From Nicotiana tabacum (lineage: Eukaryota > Streptophyta > Magnoliopsida > Solanales > Solanaceae), in NCBI RefSeq assembly GCF_000715075.1, contig NC_134103.1:73223519-73287518 (forward strand): a stretch of DNA of 64,000 nt, in the 5' to 3' direction. The notes under the pieces are model-generated. The model was not told where the DNA came from. It saw only the letters and a list, made by a program, of their open reading frames with translations, and searched no databases. This document shows, piece after piece, positions 11,881 through 23,789 of the stretch. Both the position numbers and the translations under genes were made by a program. Numbering within the stretch: the stretch's first letter is position 1; the number at the start of each line of letters is the position of its first letter.

Positions 11881-12929
11881 TCCTCGATTTTTTCGAAGGC
11901 TTTCTAGAATTCTTCAGTCCAGCTTGTTGCAGCATCTTTCCTCGGCATTTTGAAGATCGACTCACATATCACCGTTGATTGTTCTATAAAACGACGGATA
12001 TAATTGAGGCATCCTAGAAAACTCATCACATCCTTCTTATTCTTTGGCGGTGGCAAGTCCTAGATAGCTTTGATTTTTGACGAGTCTAACTCAATACCTC
12101 GGCGACTCACGATGAAACCTAGTAAATTTCCAGCAGGGACTCCGAAGGCACATTTTGCGTGGTTCAACTTCAAGTTGTATTTTCGGAGTCGGTCGAAAAA
12201 CTTTTTTAGGTCTGCTATGTGGTCTGAACTCCTTTTGGATTTGATGATAACATCATCCACGTACATCTATATTTCCTTGTGTATCATATCATGGAAGATA
12301 GTCATCATGGCCCTCATGTAGGTGGCCCCAATATTCTTCAAACCAAACGGCATCATTTTGTAACAATATATCCCCCATGGTGTGATAAAGGCTGTCTTTT
12401 CGGCATCCTCTTCGTCCATCCAAATCTGATGATATCCTACGAAGCAATCCACAAAGGATTGGAGTTTATTCTTGGTGTAGTTGTTGATCAGTATGTGTAT
12501 GTTAGGCAACAGGAAATCATTCTTAGGAGTTGCTCTGTTCAAATCTCGGTAATCGACACATACTATAACTTTCCCATCTTTCTTTGGAACCGGCACAATG
12601 TTGGCTAACCAGGTCGGGTATTCGACCACTCGAAGAACATTATCTTTGATTTACTTGGAAACCTCCTCTTTTATCTTCAGAATGATATCTGGCTTGAGCT
12701 TTCTGAGCTTCTGCTTTACTGGTGGACACATGGGATTGGTAGGTAGCGTGTGAGCTACTGTGGATGTGCTTAACCCAGTCATATCATCGTAGGACCATGC
12801 AAAAATATCCTCATATTCCTTTAGGAACCTGATATACTCTTCCTTCTCTGACGGTGATAGATGAATGCTTATGTGAGTTTCTTTGCCTGTTTCACAATCC
12901 CATAAGTTAACGGCCTCAATTTCCTCCAA
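11881..12929 (-). pseudogene. Ogre reverse transcriptase, defective
   Basis: Minus-strand Ty3/gypsy RT. 12651-12929 is the approach region, with HxL and PPVKQKLR-type motifs. 12267-12629 holds WLANIVPVPKKDGK, VDYRDLNRATPK, the Asp-bearing FVDCFVGYHQI, and MPFGLKN. 12060-12266 holds the catalytic MYVDDVIIKS and LGFIVSRRGIE. The catalytic aspartates are retained. In-frame stops are TAA at 12651-12653 and TAG at about 12267 and about 12057, with another TAG near 11905 in the connection region. The frame is otherwise continuous, so decay has been mostly by point mutation. Confidence 0.9.
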
Positions 12930-13269
12930 ATTAGACTTTGGTTTGTTTTCAAAATTTTCTACTTCTTTGACAATTTCCTCAGTACTATATCATCATCCAG
13001 ATCTTCTGAATCCCTGTCCTTATGTTGCGTTGTCTTATTACATGTCACAGTCATAGGTTTATCAGAATATATAATAATTACACTGAAAAGAATGTAGAAA
13101 GATAATAATAAATACGAAAAGCGATAATGCATTAATAAAGCTTAAAACTGTCAACAAGTACGACTCGATGGCTCGAGTAATTATTTCAAAACAAAATATT
13201 GAAAATGTCTTAAATGCTCAAAACAATATAAAAACAAGTCATGCTAATTTTTCCAGGCTACCCAGGTAC

Positions 13270-13662
13270 TCAGCGAACCCGGGATGGTGTAGCGGTCCAT
13301 GTCTTGAGAACAGATCCTTCTCCCACTGTCTGAATGGTAAGGTCTTCCTCCTCCTCCACAATTACACTGCATTCCATGTCTTCCTCGTCCAGAAACAGCA
13401 TCCTCATACCGGCCAAAATCTCATCTTCCTCGGATCCCCACATCATGTTAGCTTGACGGAATGTTTGGTGTAAAGGTGGTATGGGTGCTTCCAGCGGGTA
13501 GTAATTGGCACGCCATGGTGGTATCCAATCCCGATACTCTTGCACGATGTATTCATACCCGAGTCCAAAGGTCGTGCCATGATTATGTGGTTGTATGGGT
13601 TTAGTGATCCCCTCAAGCTTTTTACCAAGACCCTTGCCTGGTTCATATCCCATCCACGACAA
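13270..13662 (-). pseudogene. G-patch-containing segment between Ogre protease and RT
   Basis: A minus-strand open segment of 130 codons with a G-patch motif at its start, GYEPGKGLGKKLEGITKPI, followed by an acidic stretch (EEDEILAGM, EEEEDL). G-patch domains bind RNA or activate helicases in host proteins, and a G-patch between protease and RT is a recognised feature of some Tat/Ogre elements. It lies about 340 bp upstream of the RT start in transcription order and follows the protease segment at 13684-14186. It was presumably part of the polyprotein. It is open in itself but bounded by stops. Confidence 0.75.
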
Positions 13663-13683
13663 TATGCTTTCTATCTTATTGCT

Positions 13684-14186
13684 CTACCATCGATCATTTT
13701 CAATTGCGTTAACCCGCTCAATGCGGTGATATGTTTCTCCGCCTAACTTCCTCCTATTTTCGATGACTGGAACGGTCTGGTTGGTGTAGATAGGGTTGCT
13801 TCCGTCTCTATGAATAATCACCTCCAGATAATTCCATTCGAACTTCACAGCCTGGTGCATAGTAGAAGCCACTACCCCAGCTGCATGTATCCATGGTCGT
13901 CGCAACAATAGGTTGTAAGTAACAGATATATCTAGCACTTAGAATTCAACATTAAACCAAGTCGGACTCATCTGTAGATCAAGGTTGATTTCTCCGATAG
14001 TGGCTCTCTGAGATCCGTTGAATGCCTTCACATTCATGCTTCCCATCTGTATCTCGTGCAGGCCTTTACCTAATATTTTCAGAGTGGTTAACGATCATTT
14101 GCTCAGGCTCAAACCTCCATCTATCAGGACCCTGGCAATGAACTTGTCCTCAAATTGCACTATGATGTGCAATGCCTTGTTGTGAC
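13684..14186 (-). pseudogene. Ogre aspartic protease region
   Basis: Minus strand. The segment near 14100-14160 reads into RVLIDGG, the active-site region of retropepsin-like proteases (D-[ST/G]-G). The next residues are LSLSK and then a stop, where a Ser-Gly would be usual. 13684-13938 continues with VTYNLLLRRPWIH, the ILGRPWL-type C-terminal motif of this protease family. In-frame stops lie near 14090 and at 13939-13941 (TAA). It would process the gag-pol polyprotein. The catalytic Asp is visible, but the copy is broken. Confidence 0.8.
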
Positions 14187-16661
14187 TCAACCCTTCTGGC
14201 GGTAACTCATCTCTCCACCAGTGATGTCGGCAGGTACATAAGCTTCACTTAACACTTTCATCAAGGCATTCTTATGTGCGTCTGAATTTCTCCACAATGA
14301 TAAAATAAATATCTGAGCGAGAATCTTGTTCAGGTGGTCAACAATAGAGTATTCCCTTGCTTGTATCTTCCTCCAATAATCGTTAGTGCCTGTCTCAACA
14401 ACAGGCAACTTAGGTGCAGCTTCTTTGCTCGTTCCTCCCAGATACTCAGGTGTGTAAACTCTACCAGTTCTAGTCATACCTTGCGCGGCACCTGTTTCTT
14501 CCATCTTTGCTTTTCCCTTTATTCTCTCTTCCGCAACATAATCCGTTGGGACGGCATCAGACTTGTAAGATGGTGTGGGAGCTACCATTACAGTGAAGGG
14601 TGTAGCTACCTCGACCTCAAATGGTGCCTGGGTTTGTACCACAACTGGTGTAAGGGTGACCGGAGATGTTTTAGGAGTGTCTCCCTCTCGAATGAGTCTG
14701 ATTGACCCTTCCTGATCCCATTCATCATCAGTTTCTATCACGTTCACCCCCTTACCTCTATGATCCGGGAGAGGATTATTGCGGACATTCGGTGCGACTT
14801 CCTTTGCTTGTATAACCTTAGTGTCGATCAGTGTCTGAATCTTGTCTTTTAACATACGACACTCCTTAATGGTATGACCCTTCAGGCCTGATTGATAGGC
14901 ACAAGTTTTGTTGGGATTGATCCACTGGAAAGGGTTCTCAATAGCAACAACAGGAATAGGGGTGACGTAATCAGCGGCCTTCAGTCTCTCACATAGTTGG
15001 GCTATGGGTTCAACAATTGGGGTGCATTTTCTAGGAATTCTGTAGTCGAAATTTAGGCATGGCTTTGGGTAGTTTTGGCGGGTGGGTGAAGGTGAATGGT
15101 AATATGCAGGTTCAGTGTTATAGGTATGGCAGGTGGTGGCAGGGTATTGGTATTTTGGGGGTGAGGGTTGATATGTGGGTGGAGGTGTTTGGTATGTGAG
15201 GGGAGACTTAGGGCCCTGGGCTAACATCACAGCACCCACTTCTTTCTTCTTTGAGATACGTCCTAATTGCAAGGCTTTATTTGTGGCTTGCAGCACCTCG
15301 AAATTAGTCACCATCCCACTCTTGAATTTTTTTTTTCTATCCTCTCTCCTAACTTGATGATGTCATAGAACTTGTGATTCTCGATGACCATCAACCTTTC
15401 ATATTATTGCGGATCTTGAGCTCTAACAAAGAACTTGTTCATTTGTTCTTCTTTAAGTGCTGGCCTTACCTTTGCGGCCTCTGATCTCCAACGAGTAGCA
15501 TACTCGCAGAAGGTTTCTACCAGCTTCTTCCTGAGGTTTTGGATATATAAAATGTCTAGCGCGTTCTCTTTGTTGAACCTGAATCTGTCCATGCAATCTG
15601 ATGCCATACTTACCTAATTTGCCCACTTCTTCGGGTTTTGACTGATATACCAAGACAAGGTGTCTCCTGTAAGACTTCGCATGAACAGTTTCATGCAGAT
15701 TTGTTCATTCTTACCCACTCCTACAAGCTTGTCGCAGTAGGTTCTTAAATGCGCCTTCGGATCACCAGTGCCATCGAACATTTCAAACTTGGGAGGTTTG
15801 TAACCCTCCGACAGTTCTATATCTTGATGAATACACAAATCTTCATTGTTTAAGACTTCAACGCCTTTCCCACCTTCAACACTCTGGACTTTCCCTATAT
15901 ATTTCTTAAGTTCCTCTGTCATGTTTCGAATGAGCAGGTCCTTCTCAGTCGGCTCAGGTATGCATAGGGTTTGCTGTGGGGATGGGGTAAGGTTTCCATA
16001 TATATCGGGTTGTTTTGATGAGTTCCTGGAACTTGGGTATATGGATGATCGTTGGTTGAGTTTTGGGGATCGAGAGTAGGTTGTGGTGCATTTTGGGGAG
16101 TTTGATAAGTAGTGGTTTGCGGGTATTGAGTTGGGTGATAGAGGTGTTGTTGAAGGGTTTACACTAGTAGTGGGTTGAGGTTTTGTGGAGGTGCGGGATT
16201 ATGATACTGGTGTGGTGCGGGAGGATTCAGAGCTATGGGTGGCAGATTCCGGCTTTGTGTGTTTTGTGGCGGGGTTTGTTTTAGGGTAGTTGGGTTTTGC
16301 TGGTTGATGTCGGGAACATTGAGAGTAAGGGAAAGGTTTGCCAAATTTCGGACTTGTTCAAGCTCACCCTGTAGTTACTGGATTTTCTGTTCCAAACATA
16401 AGACCAACTCATTATGCCCTGGAGTGCTTTTACCATCTAAGTTTCAACATTTTCTGCCACAGTAGCATTATCTTTCTGGATACCACTTAAATCATCCATC
16501 TTCCCTTTGCCCCTGCCCTTGCCCTTGCCCTTGCCCTTGCTTTTTGGGTCGCTAGGTGGAGGAGAAGGTGGAGGACCTCTGGATCTAGTGTGGTATGATG
16601 ATGATGCCAGTATGAACGAACCAACCTTTGGGAATGAGAATAAATAAAAAAATAAAAACAA
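14187..16661 (-). pseudogene. Ogre gag, broken
   Basis: Minus-strand gag. 16437-16661 is a basic N-terminal segment (HTRSRGPPPSPPP, then alternating Lys-Gly encoded by a TTGCCC microsatellite). 16159-16344 is Pro/Asn-rich. 15614-15922 is the core Ty3 gag domain, with FDGTGDPKAHLRTYCDKLVG and LTGDTLSWY. 15404-15607 continues it. 14187-15314 (375 codons) holds the C-terminal half with a modified zinc knuckle, CAYQSGLKGHTIKEC (C-x8-H-x4-C; a second Cys at the usual position is not evident), and a long linker towards protease. Stops include TAA at 16375-16377, and a frameshift lies near 15610-15650. Gag forms the particle that packages element RNA. Confidence 0.87.
16507..16540. repeat. TTGCCC hexanucleotide microsatellite in gag
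   Basis: About five copies of TTGCCC, slightly degenerate at the left. On the minus strand they encode an alternating Lys-Gly run near the gag N-terminus. Confidence 0.85.
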
Positions 16662-16951
16662 AAGGTAACCAAGTCAGTAAGGTGAAATAAAAGAGTGTTC
16701 GCAATATTTAAACATATTTCACAAAAGTCATGCAATAATTCACGTCCTAATTTGGGGAACCTCATTGTGCCTGAGGTAGGCCTAAGCGATACATAGATTT
16801 AGAGAAAATTGATGCCAACATTTGCTTCATCTCATTAGTGCGAAAATAAGCCAAAACAATCTTTCACTAAATCGACAATAATAATAATAAAGTCACTAAT
16901 GGCATTAAGCCTTATTATATCGAAATCTAATCTAAAAAGCAATAAAGAATA

Positions 16952-18568
16952 TCATCTCCTAATATATTTGGTCCCTGAAGGATCTTCTCCATGCTTGGCT
17001 CTCTTGACCCCATCAATCATGTTTCCCAGATCGTGCATGTCCAGCAACAAGTAAGCCTTTGCCAGCTTTCCTCCTTCATCGTCGTCCATGCCTTGACAAT
17101 CCCAAAGTCTCTTTCTCATCTTCCCTTCCAGCTTCATCAGTCCTTGCTCCAAGTATTCTAATCTCTCTGTCAACTTAGTGGAAATATCTTTCCATTCCCT
17201 TATCGCCTCCATGTTTACTTTATGTTGCTCCAGATGCTTAGCTTCAGATTCGAACACCCTTTTGTGTAGCCTCTTGTACTTCACCTGTGCCTCCGCCACT
17301 TCATCTATGATCCTATCCTTCAGATTGATTCCTGGTTTGACGTCCCCAGCTATATCGTCTTCTAACCATGATACATAGTAGTACATATGGTCGGCGTGAT
17401 ACATGTTTGGCTCAATAGTTTCTCCTTTCATGATGATCTTTTGGTTCCACATGTGTTGCGCTTAGAACTTGAATGGGGTGACATCTCCCTTGAAATATGC
17501 CTTGTACTGAACCATGTTGGAAACCCGAGGTATGACTTGTTTTCTTCCAGCTTGCCTCATTACCCTTATAGGAGCGTAAGGGTAGATGCCTCGCAGCCCG
17601 ATTAGTACCAAGTGAGTAGTTACTTTTGATATGATGATGAACTCACTACTAGGAAACCATTCAAATATCCAATGCACTTGCTCGTCTGTGAGATTGCTGA
17701 AGAAATGCACCCAGCCTACAGCATTTCCAGGCTTTGCAAACCTGTCTAGAATGAACATCATTTTCTTTGGGTGATGGTTGGCTATGTAGTCATTCAGTGT
17801 CCTTCGCATAAGCTCTTGACGATACTCTCCCTTCTGAAAGTGTTCCAGCAGCCAAACTTATAGCAATAGATTACAACCCTCAAAGTGTCTGAACCCATGC
17901 TTGCATTGATCTAGAGCACAGTACATCTCAGCTAAGATCATAGGGATGATAGTGTAAGTCTGTCCTTCGATGCCATCCATTAAGGTCCTTGCGACCATGG
18001 CTAAGCGAGTATGAATCCTTCCTCCTTGTATTCAAAAGATCAACAATTCCAAGAAGCAGACAATGAAAACATAAACCTGACGGTGCACCCATCCCAAAGA
18101 GGTAATGGCTAGTTCGTCATGATGAAGGCGACATGATTTTCTATGCCTATAATGCTCGTAGAGAAACTCAAAAGAGATGTATGATTTCTTTAGATAGAGC
18201 AATTCATCATTCTTCTTAAAATTCAACATTTTCAGAAAATCGTGGGGAGTGCAATTTTCTAGCACTAGTAGTCCCGGACTATCCCATGGTAACTTGGCGA
18301 AACCCCCTATTTCTTCTAGGAAAGGAGTCATTTCTATATTGCCAAATCGAAAAATAGCTCTTTTCTCGTCCCAAAACATGGTAGCGGCCTCGATCACTTC
18401 CCTATTTGGTCGAATGTTCAGCAAATAGGGCAGGTCACCAAATACTCTCCTCACATGATTTTTATCACAATGTGCAAGATATTTACACCAGTCAATTAGT
18501 AATGGCGGGATATTTTGGACCATATCGAACCTGGGGATTTCATGCTTCATGTTATGCAAAACAAACAA
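16952..18568 (-). pseudogene. Ogre ORF1 (extra ORF upstream of gag), DUF7745/plant-mobile-domain-like
   Basis: An ORF of about 540 codons transcribed upstream of gag, the position of ORF1 in Ogre elements. 18032-18568 gives a globular start with motifs VFGDLPYLLNI, EAATMFWDEKRAIFRF and MTPFLEEIGGFAKLPW, resembling the plant-mobile-domain/DUF7745 class. 17462-17809 contains FAKPGNAVGWVHFFSNLTDEQ. 16952-17452 is strongly helical and charged (KRLHKRVFESEAKHLEQHKV and LEYLEQGLMKLEGKMRKRL), and is likely a coiled coil. In-frame stops are TAA at 17462-17464 and TAA at 17858-17860, with a frame break near 18031. The function of Ogre ORF1 is unknown; the family assignment is from memory of such domains and is moderate. 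Confidence 0.75.
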
Positions 18569-19401
18569 AGGTTAGCCTTTCCCCCTCTAGATTCGACTAC
18601 TTATGCAATAATGATCAGCATGTTGGCACATTTTCTCCAAGTAATGCACATAACATAATAGTGTCCTTTGGAATTATGGAAATCTCATCGGACTTTGGAC
18701 AAGGTTTATCTAAGCAGTTGTTACGCCAATGATGCCTCAATCTGTACTAGGTTTAGCATGATGCATGTACATTTTAAATTAGAGTGGGGTTTCTAAAAGG
18801 GTCTAGACTGGTACTCTCAAGTGAAAAACTTGAGAAGGAAAGGCACGGGACCGTCGACTGCACCGCTGATCGACTAGTCTAACGCAAATAAGCCTTTCTG
18901 ATATAAAAGGGTGATTTCAGGAAAGCGCGGACACTCATCAAGCGCCTCTATATTGATAATGAGTACGCATGGAGTATGATGTGGAGCATGCTTTATGCAG
19001 AAATAGTAACACGTTCCCAAGTATTTGCATGATAAAAGTGCATTAAAACATCAAATAACACGGTAAAAATGAAAAAGAAGAGAAAAGAAAAGAAAGACAA
19101 AAGAGAGAAGTCAGTTTAACTCATGAAAATGTACGAGAACGTAATGAAACAAATAGGGAAATAAGGATGGGAGAGTCATGATATAGAAGTCTTAGACAAG
19201 ATGAAAGAAGCGGGAGAGGGCGTACATGTCATAGCAATAAAGGAAAACAAGGGAAGGGATGTGCATGTCATAGCAATTTAGACAAATAAAGGAAAATAAG
19301 GGAAGGGATGTGCATGTCATAGCAATTTAGACAAATAATGAGAAATAAGGGAAATAATCCACATAAGTCAAATTCGTTATGGTAAGAGCCTAAGTATGTC
19401 C
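18569..19401 (-). other. Ogre 5' leader
   Basis: Non-coding interval between the primer site and ORF1 on the minus strand. It is purine-rich on the plus strand near 19060-19200. It contains a short 49-bp tandem repeat (19202-19350). No coding segment was recognised. Confidence 0.6.
19202..19350. repeat. 49-bp tandem repeat in Ogre leader
   Basis: The word GGGAAGGGATGTGCATGTCA begins at 19251 and again at 19300, a 49-bp period. A less exact third copy (GGGAGAGGGCGTACATGTCA) lies at about 19211. Each is followed by TAGCAATTTAGACAAATAA-like sequence. Confidence 0.8.
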
Positions 19402-19419
19402 CCAACAGAGTCGCTATGC
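19402..19419 (-). promoter_or_regulatory. Ogre primer-binding site (tRNA-Arg type)
   Basis: Directly inside the 5' LTR on the minus strand is GCATAGCGACTCTGTTGGGG. The core GCGACTCTGTTGGGG is the primer site commonly seen in plant Tat/Ogre elements and is usually attributed to tRNA-Arg. The tRNA identity is from general knowledge and was not checked against a tRNA sequence. Confidence 0.65.
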
Positions 19420-22400
19420 TGTCGCGCCCCTTTTTCTCGTGAAGGCGGGTTTCGACATGTGACAACTCTTTTAAATGGGTATTAAAAGAGAAAAATCGCC
19501 ACCTAATGATTTTTAAGGTGCGTTAGGGCACCTATTTGCAAATAACTCTGTTTGACTAGTCAACTCCACCAAAGATCGGGTAAGGGCTCAAATTACCTCA
19601 AAGAGAATGTGTTAGTCACTCTTTGAGGTCCACAACTGTGGGTCCCGACCGAAGTTTACACTATGTGGATTAGATAATTAAGCTAGGTGATCAAATAAGC
19701 AAAGAAATATGTAGAAGTTGAAAACTCTATTATAACATAAGAATTAACTATATGACTAATTAATACAAGTCTTAAAAAATAACAAGGAGTACAATTGCGT
19801 CGATCTATGACTAAGAGCGAACAGCCAGTATATAAAAGGATAGGGGGGTCCTAAGTTTTTTAGCCTAAAGGATCACCCCGTGCAACATAAATAATATTTC
19901 GCAACTCCCTTAGGGTAGGGGTTGATCATATTATTCAGCGGACACAAACTATCATCTCCTGCTACCCGATTACTATGTTGAAGTTATTACTTAAAGGCAC
20001 TCTAATTCAATTCTAAACGTATCCTATGTGTGCACTACACGTCTCATGCCTATGGTCCAGGAGACTTTGGACCTACTATTAAATGGTTCTAGACTTTACT
20101 TAGGTTTCTCAAAATGATAAAACTATGTGACATTCAAAATAGAAAGGACTGCACACAATTACAATGAAAGGCTCAAGTTGACCTCCACCCATAGGCACTA
20201 AAGCACGCGATCAGATTTTTATAATAGGCAATAGACAATTTCAAAGTTAAGACTTAGAGTCATTAAGTCCTATAGGCATGACCTCTAGGTGATTCTGAAA
20301 ATCTAGTATCGTACAAGAAGCGTTATTATTTCAGACTAATGAATCCGAAGATTATAGGTATTACAAACCCTACAGGCATGATCTCTAAACTGTTTGAAAG
20401 CTTAGAATTAATAGCGCTTGATTTATAAACAGGCTTTCTAGGCGTATAATCATATCCTATAGTCAGGATTTCTAACAATTGACAATTAGACTTGATTTTA
20501 TAATACTTTATCCCTATAGGCATGCTATCTAAGTAAGGCAGTGCAAAATCAGTATGAAGCAGTTGATCAATTATTAAACCTTATAGTCATGGTGTCTCGA
20601 TTAGCGAAGGTATTGCATTATTGTATCCTATAGGCATATAATCTAAAAGCGTTGAATAGTAGACATGGAAACAAGTGTAGCATATTTTGACGAGTTAAGT
20701 GAAGTGTGTACGGGATTCCTATAGGCATGGTTCCTATTAGTGCAACATATACTAAACAAAACAACGGGTAAGGCATGCTGGGCGTAATAGCAAATAGAAC
20801 ACATAGACCCTATAGGCATGTTTTCTACCCTTTCATGCTAGTATTAGAATACCCCCAGCCCCCTTTTACTAATCTCCCCATTATTCGTTATTACAAATTA
20901 TTACATAACAAATAAATAATGTAAACAGAATAAAACAGTCATAAGCCCAATAAGACAAGTAAAAGCCCCACACAAAGGAATCCTCTGACTTTAAGGCCTT
21001 CAACAGTCTTGCTCTCCAGACCACCAGCAGGCCCAAATCCCAAGCTCACAAGGAAAACTAGAATGCGCCTCAATCCAGTACCCAGGTCCAACAACACATA
21101 TGGCCCATCAAACCAGGCCCAAATGCGAAGACAATTGTCTTGCTTACCTAGTAACCAACAACAACTGCCACAAGTAACAACCCACGCAAACTAATTACTC
21201 AAATAACTTCAGATATAGACGTATTCACAGGGGAATACTTAGGTGTTATAACTAATGAAGAAACTGGAGTTGTTAAACATGTTATCCCATAGGTAAAGAA
21301 GCACATGAATAAGAATAGAACAAAAACTCTTAAAGAGATTTCAACAGACAGGGGTTTAAAATAAACATGGTACAGAACTGATTCAATAGGAATTCACATT
21401 TAGAAATTTTACCATGAGGGTCTAAAGTAAGACATGCTTGAAACTAGTCCTACAAAACAATCATATAGACACAGTTCTATGGGGTGACAGAGTAACTAGC
21501 AGGTATTCGTTTAATTCTAAAGAAACCAGAGATTCTACAGGTTGATCATGTATGATAAGTTCAGTTGTACATCCAGGATTACCCAAAGGCATTAGACTCT
21601 AGTAAATTTAACACTAGCATGGCAGGATTTCATCATGATAACAGAATTACAGTAACATGGAACAATTAAAACATTGTTGGGGTTCACTAAAGGTATAAGT
21701 AATGCCTGGTATGAAAACTTTAAACAGTATTGGCATGCAATAACTCATACGATCATGGATTAATTCAAAGAAAAGTTATCAGCTTGTTCATGATTGCACC
21801 AAGTGTGAGTTATAAAGAAGGCATGGTCATAGCTAATTGGTAATCAAACAAGACTTCTTAAAAGCAGGCAAACTAGTAGGCATAGTCCAAATCAACATAC
21901 AAATACCCACTTAGTTCAAACGTGAGAGACTTAACACATTCAAATTTAGGCAAAGATCAATCATCTCAAGAAGGCTAAAAATTATAAGGTGATATAGGGA
22001 CTCATGAAAGATAAAACTATACAAAATTCAAGGTTAACATTAAAGTCAGGTAACGCTTAAGAAAGCCATAATCCATTCAAGTCAAATACACATAATGAGA
22101 GTACACTATATATGTTGAAGCCTATCAAGTTCGATACTAGAGAACATAAGACTGTAGCACATCATTAAGACAATAGGATTACAGTAAAGCCTACCACAAT
22201 ACGGTGTTGGGGGGTTCACAAATAGCAAGGAAACTGAGTCATGCTTACTCATGAAAGTTCAAACGATATTGGTACACAGAACACACATGACATAGACAAT
22301 CAGAAGGGAAATAGTTAAAATTGTAATAGCCAGGAACACTAACCAGCTGCAGATTAACAGGCAAGTAAAGGAAAAATTGAGTGCCAATGGTAGTTTAGTC

Positions 22401-23789
22401 AGCAGTAATAGAGAAGGAACAGCAGGACTCCCAAAATCCCAGTGCGTCAGAGTTCCCAAGGGTTTCAAGTGAACCCCGGGTAGTGCTTGCACTGAGAAAA
22501 TAACAACAGTTGAATTCTGATGGCCTTAGCTTTCAGCCGGCCAAGGTCTCGAACTTAGAATAGTAGAACGGGTGAGAGTAATAGCAGTAATAATGTCTCT
22601 AGAGGGGAAATTGAGGATGGGTTATATAGTAGCAAAAATCGAACATCCAAACAAGGAAACATAGTCAATCAAACAAAAATAAGGAAAGAAGAGCATATAG
22701 AATCGATTTAGAACCAAATTAGGAGGAATACCAGGCAAACCCTAATTTCGCCCGAAATCAAAAATTGGCCGAAGAATCTTGTCAAATCGTTCTCGTATAG
22801 CCTGATGGTGAATGTATCAAGTCAAGAATATGGTAACCATCAAGAATCTAAGCCAAAAAACCTCCCAAATACCGGTTTCCTTAAATAACTCCATACCAAA
22901 CGAGTAGTGCCAAGAAAACAGGAAAGAAATGTTGTGAGTACAAAAAAAGAAAAGGAAATATGGGAGATTTTCATATTTTCTTGGGTACGGACCGGGATTT
23001 GGAGTGAGGCAGCTAGGGTTTGGTGTGAGAGAAGAGAAGAGTGTTTGAGGGCGGCGGTCTTTGTGAAGTGGTAGGATTTCCGGGTGAGTTTGGTTAATTA
23101 AAGAGAGGGATGGTTTATGGGTCGTTGATCATTTGAGATCAATGGCCAAGATTAAAAGAGAGATGGGGCGGGTCACAAAACAGGTCCCGACCGGGTATAG
23201 AGAAGGGGTCGTTTGGTTGGGCTGCTGAAGGCGAAATGAAGCGGGCCAAATGTTTTGGACCTGTTTTTGGTCTGAAATTCACTTTAAAACTGGGTCATAA
23301 TTTAAATACACGAAATTTTATCAAACAATAATTTATAAAAAGTAATTAAAAAATAATAAAATATTATTTATGTAGTAAAGTGTTTGAAAATAATAGCTTA
23401 ACATTATAAAAATATAAAAATGCTATTTGGGCACAAATAATGTAATAAAAATGTAATTATGCATAGCATATAGGTTATTATTGCAAAATTGTGTAAATAG
23501 CTTAAAATACAAATATAATTATATGAAATAAAATAAAATATTATGAAACATATATGTGGATGCAAATAATAAATTTGGATGATTAAATCATCACAAAATA
23601 ATTTAAAGGGATAATTAATACATATTCAAGTAATTTAAATGCAAGAAAATCAATTTTAAAGCTTTAAAAATTATGAAAAATTATAGAAAATACTTATATG
23701 ACCCCTGTAAATTAGGTAATAATGCAAAATAATATTTTGAAAGTATACATGATATTTATTAAATGAGAGGGCAAAATTGGGTATCAACA
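19420..23789 (-). repeat. Ogre element 5' LTR
   Basis: Right copy of the LTR (4370 bp), the fuller of the two. On the plus strand it begins TGTCGCGCCC and ends GGGTATCAACA, so on the minus strand it runs TG...CA. It includes the 408-bp segment 19550-19957 missing from the other LTR, which carries GTTTGACTAGTCAACTCC at its start. As 5' LTR it should hold the promoter of the element, but the start site cannot be placed by eye. No genes are inside. Confidence 0.93.

Larger units (their letters stand above)
3278..23789 (-). mobile_element. Tat/Ogre-type Ty3/gypsy retrotransposon, 20.5 kb
   Basis: Complete but defective minus-strand Ty3/gypsy element inserted in copia A. Its LTRs are 3278-7260 (3') and 19420-23789 (5'), both about 4 kb. 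They share termini (TGTCGCG at the left end on the plus strand; the left copy has TATCGCG) and are flanked by GGTAT (3273-3277) and GGTAC (23790-23794), a 5-bp target duplication with one difference. The internal order on the minus strand is tRNA-Arg-like primer site, leader with short tandem repeats, ORF1, gag, protease, G-patch segment, RT, RNase H plus a second archaeal-type RNase H, integrase, and a long repeat-rich 3' region. Very long LTRs, an ORF upstream of gag, dual RNase H and G-patch are known traits of Tat/Ogre. All ORFs carry stops. Seven differences in the first ~130 bases of the LTRs suggest an insertion of some age. Confidence 0.93.
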
